Below are positions 12,187 to 25,956 of a stretch of 64,000 bases of DNA, piece after piece. Positions within the stretch are counted from its first letter, which is position 1, and each line of letters starts with the position of its first letter. The DNA comes from Callaeas wilsoni (lineage: Eukaryota; Chordata; Aves; Passeriformes; Callaeidae), in the NCBI GenBank assembly GCA_013398955.1, contig VWPU01000809.1, forward strand, positions 1-64,000, read 5' to 3'. Both the position numbers and the translations under genes were made by a program. The notes under the pieces were generated by a model. The model searched no databases. It saw nothing but the letters and a program-made list of their open reading frames with translations, and was not told the origin of the DNA.

Positions 12187-12312
12187 GGACAGATGCAGCT
12201 CCTGGAGCTGGAAGAATCTCTGCTTCATCATGTTTCTATGAGTACTGTTTTCATAAGTTATATGGCTGATGTGATTCTTACTGGAGAAATTAAATGCTAT
12301 AAACTACTTTCA
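12187..12312 (+). CDS. Candidate exon, 42 codons, phase 0-0
   Basis: The acceptor is tatatatcatcctgcag and the donor is TCA|GTATGG. The peptide begins GQMQLLELEESLLHH and ends EIKCYKLLS. It reads as two or three amphipathic helices. The frame continues past the donor to a stop 33 bases later, consistent with a real exon end. Phase 0 at both ends matches the candidate exons on either side. Confidence 0.6.
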
Positions 12313-13654
12313 GTATGGTACCTGAGGGTGCCATTAAAGAAATAATTGTAGTAGCCAGTTTTGAAATCCATAGCCATAATAATCTATATTTGTATTTTAA
12401 TACTTGTAATATTTTAGGAGTGTCAAATGCAGAGCCATTACACAGTACATGTGTTTTGCATATTTAGTTAATCAGGCATAACTTAAACTTTCCTTTAACA
12501 TTAAAAAAACACATGGGAAAGGCATGGATAGAAAATCCTATAAAATCAAGCCATTACATCTTTACTTAGTATGCAATCACATAAAGAATAACCTCACTGG
12601 GAATGATCGTGTCCCACACTGACAATGAGAGAATAGGGAAATCACAGTAATAGTGTACCTGGCTCCATGTTAACTGTTTATATTTTGATATTTTTAATGA
12701 GGTGAATCAATTGGGCTGAGAATTCAGGGAGTCAATGGAAAGCAAAATAAAACAAAAAATTGGAAATATAAAGAAAAAAATTATATAGCAAAAGGAAGAG
12801 ATACAACAAAGGAGGGATAAGTGTGGGGTCAGATAAGTCAATTTTTATCTTAAGGCTGGCAATTAGGAATAGCTGCATTTCTCCATTGATCTTTGTGCAA
12901 TCCATTTCCCAACATCTGTGAGCATTCTCTATGGAAAGTATGTCATTTTAATTTGTGTCATTCTATGGGACTGCTGCCTGGGACCTGAAGAGTGACATTC
13001 TGCATTTATTCTTCAGTTCTGACTTTCTTATCCACACATCCTCATTGCTATAAGACTTATTTGGGATTTACTTGGGTTCCAGTCAGAGCTGTGCCATCAT
13101 TGCAGCCTGTTTGGATTCTCCTGGAGATGCCAGTCCTCTGAAATTTCTTGGCAGGCAGAGCTGGTTGGAATTTGGCTTGATTGGATTTCATGTTAATTTA
13201 ACAAAGACAAATGCTGCCCCTTGGGTGGATGGCAGGAAGGGTTTCCAGCAAACTGCAGCTACTTGTCAGGGGCAGGCTGCAGGGGGAATCGCTACAGCGC
13301 ATTCTGTAAGAGATGCCACGTTGGCTAAAATCCTCTCTGTCTCCGAGGAACAGGTCACACAGCAATAAAAGCTTTTTTAAGCTGCTTCAATAACATGCCT
13401 TTGTTGTGAGTTACTGGAAGAGATGGAAGCATCCTGGCCAGTGGGTGGAAACACTGCTGGCCCCAGCCACGGGGGGAGAGGGTCCTCCAAGCTTGGCTGG
13501 ATGCAGCAGCTCTAGTTAATGCATCCGCTGCAAAATGGGATTTCACATATTTTACTGCTAAATACTGAGTCCCATAGAAAATGCATGCGAGGTGTCATTT
13601 ATGCTGCATTTTTATAGCTTTTGGTGGCTTTTCCTGGTACTTGGAAGTCCAGAG

Positions 13655-13799
13655 AGGTGTCCATGGAATGCCCAGCAGTCACAGGCAGTAAATCGTACAC
13701 AGTGTCAGGATGCATCAGACATCACGCACAAAAAGCTGCGCTTATGCAAAATAACTCTGTTCACGTATGAGTTCTCTTGCTGGAGCCACAGAGTCCCCA
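13655..13799 (+). CDS. Candidate exon, ends in phase 1
   Basis: A near-consensus donor (CCCCA|GTAAGTG) closes a frame that ends LFTYEFSCWSHRVP. The start is ambiguous. Several in-phase AG acceptors lie between 13655 and 13685, and two out-of-phase ones lie at 13617 and 13647. The position given is the longest choice compatible with the phase-0 end of the previous exon. The split codon A|CT joins to the next exon as Thr. Confidence 0.55.
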
Positions 13800-16700
13800 G
13801 TAAGTGTAAAATCTTCCAAAACCTTACCTAATACAGAGTGGAAAGCTGCACCTTTCCTCATTGCAGAAAGCTTCATGGTGCTTTTTTTGCAGCTGTTTAA
13901 AGTTGCTCAGTGGATGGTATAGACAGGCCACAGAACAATTCAGTCCAATTCTTAATTCAGTTCCATTTTGAAATGTTTAATTTTAATGTCAAGAAACTGC
14001 TGAAATGTGCGTGGTCTGTTGACAGATGCCTTAGAGGAATTAGGAACCACTTTTGTCAAGGTGTAATTCTTAACACTTAAACAAATGGATGTGTTTTTAG
14101 GACTTATGTTCCATTCATTGCAGAAAGAGTCCTGTCAGTCCCTCAGAGGTGTGACATACACAGTTTGGGATGATTTTGGCTATCTTTACTATTTAGGCCC
14201 TGCCCCTGACGGTCATATATTGGAGAGAGAAATACCTGAAAAACGAAACACACATACAGTCTTTTGAATCTGTTTAAAAACACATGACTTGCCCAACAGT
14301 TTCCTGAGAGGAGTGCAGAGAACATGCCATCTTTACCATGTCCCAGCTTCTGCTTTATGTTGAGGATTCCTTTCATTCAAGGCTGATAATGTGAAATAAA
14401 GACACCACTAGTATAATATGTGTGAGGCCTCTCTATCAAGCTTGGCTGTAACTAGACTGTTCAACCTAAAATGTATTGCTTAGCCAGGAGAGGTAAGATT
14501 TAATCACTAATAACAGCATTGTCTGTTTTTCTACATAAATTCCTTTCTATAAATATATAAGCTGATTTAGAACATAATATTCTTCCTTCACATGTGGCAT
14601 TTGCTTGCCTGATCTCAAAATTTGTTTTGTTTCTTGGCTTTAACACAATTATTTCCTGATGGAAACTGTAGAAGCATTTTTATGTCTTTCATGAGAATAT
14701 TGGGTATTCTAAATTAAATTTTCTTGTAATTGTCAGAACCGTGCAGGACCCAAAATGCAATGTAAAATTTCTTGCCAGTTTTCACCTTTTACTTTGGTCA
14801 CATACAAAAGTATTCTGCTATTACCAGCCACTGCTGCCTCCCTGACCTTTGAACTTTTAAGTAAAACTTGGAGCAATAGCAGCAATTGGGATGTAAATGT
14901 GTCGATCTGGAGGTTCTGTACCGCACGTTGGAGAGGATCCAGGGCCTCAGCCCCAGCTCTGCTGCCTCAGACAACACATTTGTTGTGCTTGCAGAGGTAC
15001 TTTGGATTCTTGGTCCCTGAGTGATAGGTGAAGGGGAACATCCAGAGAGATATACCCCAATTTTCTAAGTGCAGATAAAATTTCTCAGAATTATGTTTTT
15101 CTGTCTTGGTTTGTTTCGCTGTTTGTTTTGGTTTTTTTGGTTTGTTTGGTTTTTTTCCTCTTATCATTTTCCCTCTCTCCACAGGAAAAGTAATAATCAT
15201 TAAAAGTAGACAGGATAAATGCAGCAGAAAGGATAAATTAAGTATGTAATCTAGACAAAGTGAAATCATAAAAGCACGTCAAGAGGATGGTCTGTTCTGC
15301 ACCCTCCCTGTTTTGGAGAAAGACTCTGTGCTGTTGAGTTCAACAGTAGTAGAAGATACTCTTCAGGTTTGACTGTAGGTGTTAAAATGAGGGAAGATGG
15401 GGTGATTTCTTAGTAAACAGTGATGATATTTCACTTCATGCTTACAGGACATTAATCACATTGGTCTGGATTTTCAGAAATGTGACTTTAACACTAAATC
15501 TGAGTAGTTGTAAGGCTAAATGCAGTGTTCAATGGCAATATACAATTGCTCTTTTGTTCATAATTGTGTCTTATTTACATAATTTCAAACTAGTTGTACA
15601 TGTCAATCATTTCTCACAGATAAAGGATTTGACTCTTGACTACTTTGGAGGGTTTGTGTGACAATAAAAACTCCCTTCAAAGAAGAGGGAGCAGAAAAAG
15701 CTCTTAGAAAGTAGTAAATAACATGTCTCAGATAGTGTGTGATTTGATATCAGATTACAGTGAATCTGTATAACAATAAATTGAAAAAAATATGTGGAAT
15801 ACCAGTGTTTTTCATTGTGCATTTGCTTAGCTGTGTTATTCTCTCTGTGCCCTGTCTATTCTTACTACACGTCCTTCCTTCTGCTCTCCTGATTGGTTAG
15901 GTTTATTAAAAGCGATTACTTTTGTGATAAAAGCCATAAAATAATGACTTAGAAGCTGTAATTAAGACTTTGTCAGTCACTTGCCCTAATGCCCACTCAG
16001 AGAAGAAGAAAATTTCAGGTACTTGTTTAACAACTAAGTCTGAGGTACATCTGAACTGTAGTTTAGTACAGACCAGCATTCGAGCTCGCTGACGTCTAAT
16101 TGATTAGGAAATTACTTCATTGACTCTCTTAATGGTTGAATGAACTCAAGGTCTGCACTTCCTTAATGAATGAAGGCATGTTCTTTATCCCATGGAACAT
16201 TTAACTTCTGACTGATACTACAACTGAATATCTAAGCCAGACAGTCTTATAAAGCGTTTCTTTAGCAAAGTTATTTATAGGAATAAATAAGCATTTTTCA
16301 AGAGTGTTCTTTTCTTTTAATCTGGCTATCATTTTCCTCTTTATGTCCCTGTGTCTTTGTGGAAGGTATGAGTCATCAGGGGGAGTAATGAAAGCAAAAA
16401 CTTGATTAGTAATTTTGCAAAGGTGATGCGTGACAGAAGGAGCTGCATCAAACCCGGCATCTAGGGCTTGGGAAGTGCAGGCATGGAGGAAATAAAACTT
16501 GTCAGAAATATGGGTTAAGGCTTAATGGCGGAGGATTAGTTTGTCAGGAAAAAACGTAGGCAGTAATCAGAGCAAATTAAATCTGTGCACCTGTATATTT
16601 GCAGGTTTCAGTTGGTATGCTTAAAGCATGCACTTTAGTGGATAATTACAGTGATGTACTCTGATTCTGTGAGATCAGGTGGGTAAAGCAACTGGTAAGA

Positions 16701-17000
16701 AGGATTTTGTAATATTGACTGGAATAGTCAATAATAATGTCAGTGAAAACAGTTCCCAGACTAAGTTTTAGTAGTCAGGAACTTCTCTCTGATATCTAAA
16801 TAGAATTGGCTTTTTCTTACTGTGAGCTTGTGCTTAATTAGAGTGTGCAATCTGACTACTGATCTAATCAGTTTACACGATCAGCAACTTTATTCCTGGC
16901 ACAAGGAGATGGAACTTTTCCTGGCAAATTTTTCACCAAACAACCGAAAGTTCCATAATGCTCATCTTACATCACAGATCTTTACATCTGTGAATCTCAG
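13800..17000. other. Intronic DNA
   Basis: A short T/G-rich run lies at about 15110-15160. No repeats or further exons that I can support. Confidence 0.45.
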
Positions 17001-17075
17001 CTGTTCTGGAAGCTCTCACTGATGGACAGTTTTCCATGAAATACGCAGGCTTCAGAATTAGCAGCTGCAGGCAAG
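17001..17075 (+). CDS. Candidate exon, 24 codons, phase 1-1
   Basis: The acceptor is catctgtgaatctcag and the donor is GCAAG|GTAAAT. The peptide begins VLEALTDGQFSMKYAGF and ends SSCRQ. In this frame a TGA lies immediately upstream of the acceptor, so the open segment coincides closely with the splice-bounded interval. The terminal G joins the AT of the next exon as Asp. This is one of the clearest exons in the window. Confidence 0.7.
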
Positions 17076-17494
17076 GTAAATGAAAATAACAGAGTGAAGA
17101 CTGCAAAGGTCCTTTTAAGGTGGGTTTGTTCAGTTACTTTTTCAACAGATCTTCCAGGTTTTTTTCTCAGGTCAGTTCATCTCCCTAGAAGCGAGCAGCC
17201 CTATCAAACAGAGCTGGGATGTCACCTGTTAGCCTTGGATTTGTTATAGCTCTCCATGGCAATAACAATTACAGCTGGGGTTGTAAAAATTCCTGTTATA
17301 TCTCCTCTCACCCACATACTCATAAATTCCATTTTGAGCTGACATTTTACATACCCGCTCTCTGTCCTTTTCAATGCACATTTTGAATACGGTGCTCATG
17401 GTAGTCACTGAGATGTGCATGATATATTTTTCCTTAAAAGCAAATAGAAGCATGACAGTAATTTAATCTTTGACATGATAAACTTTGTATGAAG

Positions 17495-17582
17495 ATGAAA
17501 ACGAGTGGACAGGGTTCAAGACTTTGGAGCATGAAAGATTTCTGTGTTTGGACTATGACAACCTGCAGAAACACATACAGAG
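17495..17582 (+). CDS. Candidate exon, 28 codons, phase 1-2
   Basis: The peptide contains ENEWTGFKTLEHERFLC and DYDNLQKHIQ. It is bounded by a GAAG acceptor with only a moderate pyrimidine tract and by a good donor (ACAGAG|GTGAGG). A TAA in frame 18 bases upstream limits the exon start. The composition (acidic, aromatic, Leu/Lys/His) is clearly protein-like for such AT-rich surroundings. The split AG|G gives Arg at the next join. Confidence 0.7.
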
Positions 17583-18109
17583 GTGAGGAATTGCCTCTTG
17601 TCATCTTTGTGAAATATTCAGTTAAAATAAAGGCTTTTCTTTGTCCTCATTGTTTATAGTACACTGCAAAATGTGTGGAAAACTCCATTTCTCACAGCTT
17701 GAATTTTGATTTGCTTAATTACAAAATCACTATTAGTACAGTTGTGTAATAAAATATTCAAGGCACTACACCTTGTGAGGCAAAATGATTTTGTTTCTCA
17801 GTAGTACAGATGCAAAACTGTGGGGGTGTTTTATGGACTCCTCATTCTATTTAAAATATGTAATTTGAAACACCAAATGGAGTTTGCTTTTCAGATGCTT
17901 GGCATGGCTATGTACATTTTTAAAAGCAGACACGCTGCCTTCTACAAAGCAAGGTTCTATACTGAAGTTAGCATGTCTGATATGATGGACTAGTTCCTCT
18001 AGTTAAAAGTTAGAAGCTTTACTGTGGAAACTTCACCTGGGAAGGGTTACCAGATTCTATCAATTAAATTTATATCCTTTCATGTGGTTTCTTTTGTGCT
18101 CCTTTGTTC

Positions 18110-18498
18110 AAGGAGTTAGGCAGGGATGCAAGTGTTAGGCAGCGCTCCCCAGCCTGAGATAGAACATTCCCACAGTCCCTCACCAGCCCCGGGGACAGCA
18201 CACCAAATTCCTCCTGCTGGTGTGTTAGGAACGACCAAGACAGACACAGTACAACAGGAAGAGGGGAGTCTGTCCTCTCACAGACGGTGTCAGGCAAGCA
18301 CAGGGCTGAGCCAGCGGAACCCCTGGGCATCCCTGATTGCATCACTGGCTGCACCTGATAACACTTCAGTCCCCACTGGGCTCAGCCCGGCCCAGCTGAT
18401 GGCTGCTCCCAGGGTATATAAGGCAGTTTTACCAGCTTCTGACTTAAGAGCACTGGCATTTTCCTTTCATCCTTCCAGAGGCTCCCTGAGTGGCTGAG
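18110..18498 (+). promoter_or_regulatory. GC-rich segment with TATA box; possible internal promoter
   Basis: A GC-rich stretch in AT-rich intron carries TATATAAG at 18415-18422. About 75 bases further on there is a splice donor (GGCTGAG|GTTAGT, GT at 18499). A transcript starting near 18445 would splice naturally to the exon at 18832, whose first two complete codons are both ATG. That would give an N-terminally shortened protein. It could instead be a decayed repeat or LTR fragment. No transcript evidence is available here. Confidence 0.35.
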
Positions 18499-18831
18499 GT
18501 TAGTACATGATCTCTAAGGCTTATTTATATAATTGTTCCCTGATACTGTACCGCAAGGAGGAGGGGCCTGAGTGTTTGTGTTTAACTGCCTTTGAATGAC
18601 TTAAAAAATGACAACAACAATCCTGAAACAAAGTAGTTTTGCTGGAGCTCTTTGAAGTTAACATATACCAGATTAAACCTTACAGCTCATTGTTATGAAA
18701 GTATCTGTGTTGTGCAGGACACCAACCTTGATAGTTTTATAAGGTAAAAGTATTACTTTATTGAAACGCTTTGGGGTTGTAGTCTATAAGTGAGAGCTGC
18801 GCGGAGGAATTATTTTTCCTAAAAATGCTAG

Positions 18832-18894
18832 GATGATGTTTTATGAAGTAAGGAAATGTCCAGAAGAGCTAGAGATGGTGCTGCGTGCACCCAG
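18832..18894 (+). CDS. Candidate exon, 20 codons, phase 2-2
   Basis: The acceptor ends aaaaatgctag and the donor is consensus (CCCAG|GTGAGTG). The peptide is MMFYEVRKCPEELEMVLRAP. The leading G completes an Arg codon from the previous exon, and AG|G gives Arg at the next. The two adjacent ATG codons at 18833-18838 could act as a start for a transcript from the TATA-bearing segment upstream, but phase continuity argues that the exon is internal in the main transcript. Confidence 0.7.
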
Positions 18895-21800
18895 GTGAGT
18901 GTGCAATTGTTGCTGACTGGTACACGTGGTTTGTCTGTATAATTTTCCCTGAAGCTGAGCACTGAGCCTTAATACTTCAGAGACGAACTCGCGGAGTTTG
19001 AACACATTTATTGTATAGCTGTGAAAACAGAAAAGAGCTGTGATGAATGTTCATTTTTGTAATGTGCAGTTACTCTGTGTGTTGGCAAAGTACTTGTTGA
19101 TGATTTCACAACACATTCCGAGGCCATTGCTGCTGCAAATTATTGTCAGGATTTTTTAAACTTCAGTGCTTGAATCATGCTTGCTTTACCTTTGAAACTA
19201 TTACTACTCTTACACCTGACTCCCGTTTCTAATGAATGGATTCAGTATGGTCTCATTTTTAATCTTTGTGCTTTTCCATAAAATTTTGATTTGGAGTAAC
19301 TAAGTAGCAATTTGAAAGAAATAAATTTAATTACTGTATTAAAATTTAGTGCTTTTTTCTTGTACATATTATTTGCATTGTAATTGAAAGACTCTTGTAA
19401 AAGAGGCACTGCTCCTTCTTTGTAGCCGTGGAATCTTAGAAGTCTTGTTCAAGCAGCTTCCTCTCATCTAATATATAGTGCTATAGGATTGTTTTGCATT
19501 TCTGCCATATTTATTGTACATTACTCCGGGAATTAATTTCTGTAGAACATGTGCTTGGGCTATTTAAATTGGATGTTATTTTATTTGTAAGATAATGTAT
19601 TGAGATTCTCAGAAACACATAAAAATTTACATCAAGAGACTGTTGTTAAAATAGTGAGGTGGGAAGCAGAGGTTGGAAAATTGTGAATAAAAGTAGTGAA
19701 ATAGATAGTTTATAGACTGAAATGCTAAAAGATGTAACTTAGGCCAAATAATTTCATTGTGTTACTTCTGTAATTGAAGTTTTATATGAGCAAATAAATG
19801 TACTGAGCTTGTATTAATGGAGATTGTAGAAATGAATGGACTACTCTGTAGAGAGAGTTTATTGAAATTAATTTGTTTGTATTCTTTCTGCTGTAGAGAA
19901 ATTAGTGTGAATGGAACTGGTAAATTTCTACCAGAACTAGTAAACTTCTGCAAGATTTGTTTTTGCACAAGAAGTGACTCTACTCTTCCCCACTATTGCA
20001 GATATGTAGTGAATTTCCAATAGAACAGGATGGATGAGAAACCAGATGTGTTTGCAACTTTATTCTTTTGTTTTTCTATAAGCAGTCCTTATACCAATAA
20101 TCATCTACATTTTGAATTGCTTCTGATTTATTTAAAGACTTTTGAAAACCTTCAAAAATGGAGAAATGTTGCCTCAATTTACCTCCTGCAAGTTACTTTC
20201 ATTTGTAGTTCCTCTTTTAGGTTTTGATGAGACTAAGGATGATTTGTCTTGAAATTAGTTGAACATACTGGACAGAAGTTGGGAATCAATGCCACTTGCA
20301 TTCCTCTGCTTGAGATAATGGGAGGAAGGTATAAACTGGATAGAGGGAGGAAGGAGCTGTTTTGGAGTAGAAGTGGGGAATTGATTGGGTGCTACGACCC
20401 AGGGCTGGTTCAGAATCTGCTCAGTGAACTTCAGCAGGATTGTTGTGGATGTGCTAACCGTGATGCTGGAACTGTGTGAAGGATAGGCCTACTTCCATGG
20501 TGTAAATTTGTTTAAATTTTGTGGCTCTTAACTCTGGACCATCAGGCTTTCCAAGTTGTGGTGGCATTTAACAAATATGGAAAAATAACTTTTCCCTGGT
20601 CCGAGTAACCAAACCTGACCGTGTTTCCCAGTCGATTCCCTCCCTCATTTGCACTATAGCAAATCAGAGTCCTTTACAAACTTTAGCGCAGTGTTTTCCA
20701 AAAATACTTCCCTTGCCTAGGATGGCTTTCGAGGGCTGTGCACCTTCTCATGTACAGTGGTGCTGGGAGTGCTGTAGGGCTCTGCAACAAGGAGCAGCCC
20801 TGTTCTCCATGGGATGAGCACAGCTCCTTGCCAGGCTGTGCTGGACCAGCCGGCTGTGAGCGAGCTGCAGACCACTGCTCTGCAGAATTCCCAGCCTTTG
20901 CAAGGCAGAGCCGAAGGAAAGAGGGAAGGCAGCTTATCCCACACAGCTGCAAGCTCGGTTCAAAGGGAAATGCTGTAACAAGGCTTTGTTGATGGCTGTG
21001 CCATGAATCGAATATTCCCCTGTGTTTTCCTTCTGCTTTGTGTTAGTTGTTATTGAGACAGCGAGACTCAACACTTCCGTAGATAAAAACTATTGTTCCG
21101 TGCATGTAATATTTTGAAAATGGGGTTTTGACTTGTAGTTATACTTTTAAATGATGCTGTTTGCAGGTTGGATTCATATTCATTTTAAAGGTAAAGCTGA
21201 AGAATCATCTGCTCACAAAAAAAGACAGCCAATGAAATTGCATTTCTCCATTCTACTCTATCAATCAGCTATCTAAACATGCATGTGGGTGAAGGGGGGA
21301 AAACTACTTTTAACATGTTTTGTGTACTTATGTATTAGGAGGGTTAACATTGCAAAAAAATCTATTTGTTGCATAGTCTCAGAAATATTTGATATATATA
21401 GTATTTTAGTATGATTTCTCCCCAACCTGTGGACAAATTTATTGGCAGAAAAAAAATTCAGAACAAAATCCAACCCTAATTTTGTCTTTCTCTTAGGAGT
21501 GAAAGGATGTTGGGTGGGGGTTTTTGGTTTGGTTGACTACATTTGCAAAAAAAGTAGAGATTAATTTCTTCCTCCCAGTCCTCCCTTTCCACGTCTTCAT
21601 TCAGATAGTAACAGGTTTTGAATAATCTTCACTCTGAGCTTCTATATTCCAAGGACATAAATGCAAGGATACTGGCAAACTGTGATAAAGATTATGTACA
21701 GCCTGAGTATTCAAAAGGTTAAGCTTAAACAGGTATTCAGCACTACAGGCTGGATCCATATTCATGTCTCCACTAAATGCTTCTTTGAAAGTGAAATGAG

Positions 21801-24786
21801 AAATTAAAGAATACATACATGGCCTGTTTGCTATCTCTTGCAATAGCAGCTTAAATGATTGCTGCTGCAAAACTTGGAAAATTCTTTTTCAATTTTCATA
21901 ATATCGTCCCCCACCCACTCTCAAGTGAAGAACACTGAAACCATTTAAATGGTTTTTGGGGCTTTTTCCCCCATATTTATTCTCAGTCTCACCTTCAGAG
22001 TATTTGGACTTGGGTGGAAAACTTTGGACAGGAACATGCTGGGTGTTTGTTTCTAAAGCAATTTTTTCCAATTTTTTTTAATGTTAAATTTCTGCTAGCT
22101 CTTGCCACATCATTCTGTTAGATTCTGCTCCAAGCAGTTTGGATTTAAATGTTACTGTAAATCCAAATTGCTGTTGTACTATCCTATTGTTGATGATTCG
22201 ATAATGGGTGTAATGGATTATTCAGCATATGTATACAAAAAAAGAGTGGAAATGAGATAAGAGAATGTGTTGTCTTTAACTGTTTTGGGGGTTTATTTCT
22301 CCTTTTATGCTGATGTGCGATTTGATGGAGTGCTCAACTGTGCACAGATTAAGGCTTCACAAGCCGAATTGATCTTTATTAGAAATCTGTTCAGATCTTT
22401 CCTCCATGTCTTGTCAGAAAGGATTTGCCTTAAACCCAAATATCAAGAAATGAAACTCCAGGGAACTGACCTTCATGGGCACAGGCAGAGAATGTATGAA
22501 GAGGAGCCCTACGGAGCAGGAATTTGGGGTGTTGCTGCATGAGAGGCTGGGCCCAGACAGCCAAATATATCCCAGGCTGCCTCAAAAAGAGAGCAGAAGG
22601 TCAAAGAGGATTCTCCTCCTTTACCTACTCCTGAGAGACCCTACCTGGGGTTTCCATAAAAAGGATAAGGGCTTGCTGGAGCAATTCCAGAGGAAACTGT
22701 GGAGATGATCAATGGGCTGGAGAACCTTTCTATGAAGACAGGCTGGGAGAGTTGGGGTAGTTCAGCCTGGAGAGAAGGCTCCAGGCAGACTTTACAACCC
22801 CTTCCAGTTAAAGGGGCACCAAGAAAGCTGGAGAGGGACATTTCACAAGGGCAGGGAGTGATAGACAAGGGGCAATGGCTTCAAACTGAAAGAAGGTAGG
22901 CTTAGGTTGGATATTGAGAAGAAATTCTTTATTGCAAGGGTGGGGAGGCACTGGAACAGGTTGCCTGGAGAAGTTGTGGAGGTAGATCATCTATCTCTAC
23001 CAGATGCTAAGCTCCAGCAGAGCTGAGCAGCTCACCAATCATGTGAGCTGAGGTGGTGTTCATCTGCTTTAGAAGAGGTTTGCAATAAAGGGAAATGTCT
23101 TCATTTCTGATTCCTTATTTAAAGAAGGCTATGCTAGCTCCAATTATGTGTCTGTGAGGCCTCATTAGAATAAAAGACAAATTAGGTGCCCTCCAATGTA
23201 CGTTCAAGGATTATTTAGGGCCATCAGCAGTGCCACTGAAGCTGATGAATATTTGCTGTTGATTCCAGGGGGAGTAAGAGAAGGGGCCCTGTGTAATTCA
23301 TAGTGAGATTCTTAATGGGAAAGTTTCCTTTCATCTCAGTGCAATTACATTGATCCAGGCATGGTCTCTTTATTAATGACTAGATGACCTCAGCTAAGAT
23401 TTTTAGCCCATTTTGACTTCAAAAATGTCATTTTATGTAATCTATAATGTCTCCACTATTTTGTTCTCCTACAAATGCTCTGGAGTATTAGAGAAATCAG
23501 TCACAGTGACCTTTTTGCCCTGTGATTCTCATCTGCTTAATCCTGGTGTATTTGGAAGGAAACAAGACCTGCTACAAATTTAGAAATTGAAATAGAGTTG
23601 CATCTCTATTTTTTCATGAGATGGACTCTCATTCATCATTATGCAATCTCTGATAGATTTAATAGTTATGATAATTTATTTATTTACTTTGATATTTTAA
23701 TTTATTTAGTTTAACCTAAAGATCCATCGTAACAGTAATGTCCCAAACAAACCTTTCTATTTTGACCTGTTAATTGTTAGGGTTGTGCTATTGCATTACT
23801 GGGTTTATAAACTGACCAAGTAATATAGGAAAATTGTGGCTTGTTAACAAGCAATTTTCTTCTAAGTACACATGGATTTTAAAGCAGATTTTGTTCAAGG
23901 GAGTAACTTTAAATCATTCTTCAAGTTAAAATGTTATGAGGGAAGGTTCACTTTGGATTATTTTTCTATTTTACAGGATATCAACTTAAATCTATTAAGT
24001 TGGCTAATGGCATAACACTGCATGAGACGTGAATCCTGGTTTCGCTAACAGAAATTAGTTTCTGAAACCTTCATTTGAAGTATTAAGTAGTGTATCATAC
24101 TTCATTAAAATTATCCTTTGAAGTAGCAAGCAAAAATTTTTTTGTGTTCATGTTGTGTGAAGAACCAGGAGTTTTAGTGCATATCTCTACAAACTAATTG
24201 TAGAAGGGCATTTGCAGTTTTGACTGGTGAAGAATGGATTCAGAGATTAAATTTGCAAGTGTAACATGATGCTCTTGGACAGAAACAAATCAATCTACCT
24301 GTGGCAAGATATTCACCAGATAATAATGCAATTTTTTCCTTCCACTTACTCATATTTAAATTAATCATAGTAATTGAAAATATTAGATAATGTTATCATT
24401 TTAATGTTCTGCCTGACCTTCCACCCTTCCTAAGACAGGACAGCCGTTTGATTTTTTTTTAATGAGCACTTTAAAGGAATAATATCTTTGAAATTAACGA
24501 CTTGGAGGACATGTAAAAGGTGGTGTGGGGTAGACAGAAATGTGTCTGTTGTCCAAAGTAATGGTAAATGATCCAAGAAGAAACCAAATTCAAATTGTGA
24601 TTAAATTGAATTAACTGAAATTGGTTATTTGTGTGCCAGATATCCCACTGAACTTTTGGAAGCTGTGGTAAACGTGGCCCATTATGAGCCATGTAGTAAA
24701 TATGGTTTAAAACGATGGGATGCTTGTCCTCTTGATGACATATTTCTTTTGAGGGAAGATATATACTATGGGATTTGTTTTTTCAG
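18895..24786. other. Intronic DNA with one CR1
   Basis: Apart from the CR1 at 22470, there is a moderately GC-rich patch at about 20720-20980 of unknown nature and weak exon-like segments near 19896 and 20283 that I do not accept. Confidence 0.45.
22470..23010 (+). mobile_element. CR1 LINE fragment, 3' coding/UTR part
   Basis: Contains the typical CR1 order: tail of the reverse-transcriptase reading frame with several breaks, then the tracts gggacatttcacaaggg, aaggggcaatggcttcaaac and ttggatattgagaagaaattcttt. Boundaries are approximate. It lies in the intron between 18894 and 24787, in sense with the gene. Confidence 0.8.
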
Positions 24787-24846
24787 GTCTCGTCTGTTAC
24801 CCTTAGGAGATTCTGACAGTGTCATGATCTCAAAACCAAAAAAAAA
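24787..24846 (+). CDS. Candidate exon, 19 codons, phase 2-2
   Basis: A very strong acceptor (gggatttgttttttcag) and a GTGAGTG donor bound SRLLPLGDSDSVMISKPKK. Of the three frames only this one is open. The exon ends in a run of nine A, which makes exact length sensitive to sequencing error. The split codon AA|C joins the next exon as Asn. Confidence 0.55.
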
Positions 24847-25956
24847 GTGAGTGTGAGTGTTACTGCCTGTGGCTCCTGGGTGCTCGGACCTGGAAGTCCC
24901 CTTAATATTATGACAATCCTGCTATGATTTAACTCTAAATTCTGTATTGTCATAGTGGTTTTCCTTCATAAAAATAAGGCCTTAGATCCACCGTATAGTG
25001 TAAAATATCTCCTGGAGATCAGTTTAATTATACTCATATAAAATGCAGTTAAACAGCTGTGGTGAAGCTTGTTATTACTGCCACATATTAATGTTTCCGG
25101 GCCTCCTCCTCACAGGGAAGAGCCAACTTTCAGTTGGAGTTATTACATTCCAAATGTTTACTTAGCATAAAATCCACCCGTGTGAAGGATTGCTTGGGTG
25201 TGACAGATGGCATATTCTGCAATATGTAACACCAGTTTGGGGCAGAATTAACTAATTTATTTAAAAAAAACACACACCTTTTTATCTTTTAAGTGATTGG
25301 CAGATTTCTTTTGTCTGCTTTTTTGTCCTTCAGAATGTTAAAGGTTTTAACATAGTTCTTTGTATTTCTTTTCCTTTTTGTCTGAAAATATTAATCCTTG
25401 CCACTTGCTGGGTTTTTTCCCCCCTATCGTTGTGGGCTGTTCTGTTAGGATTTTTTTTTACTTAGCTTGTGGACAGTCTAAATAATTTTTTGGGCTGTAT
25501 CTAACTTCTGCACCAAATTAAAGGCATCAGACTGGAGAGAATGGGAGCAAAACTTCAGAGCTAAATGAAAAATGAGAACTGGTTTTGGTTTGACTGGTTA
25601 ATGTATCTAGTTGAACTAGCTGAGTGTAAAAGCTATGGAGCAGAAGGGCCACTTTGGTGTGGAAAGGTGTTTCAAGGTACTCTCCTTCTCTAATGGGAAA
25701 TAGAAGAAAAAGTAACTTATTGTTTGTGGAACATGGAAAAACTTACTGTGAAACAGAGATGGTCTAGTGGATTAAATTGTGGTTAAACTCAGCATTTGTA
25801 TTTTGACCTTTAACTTCTAAGTTTATATTTTTATATTATATGTGAAGGAGGAGCCAGGTGAGATTGAGTGATGTTTTTCAAAATAAGCAGTTAGTCTAAG
25901 CAGATAAGACAGACAAGATTAGAAACTAGAACTAATATTTTATTGGATTATCACAG

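Noticed and set aside
13249..13305. Exon-like segment QTAATCQGQAAGGIATAHS, phase 0-0
   Set aside because: Phase would fit, but the acceptor has a poor pyrimidine tract and the peptide is low-complexity; not included without transcript support.
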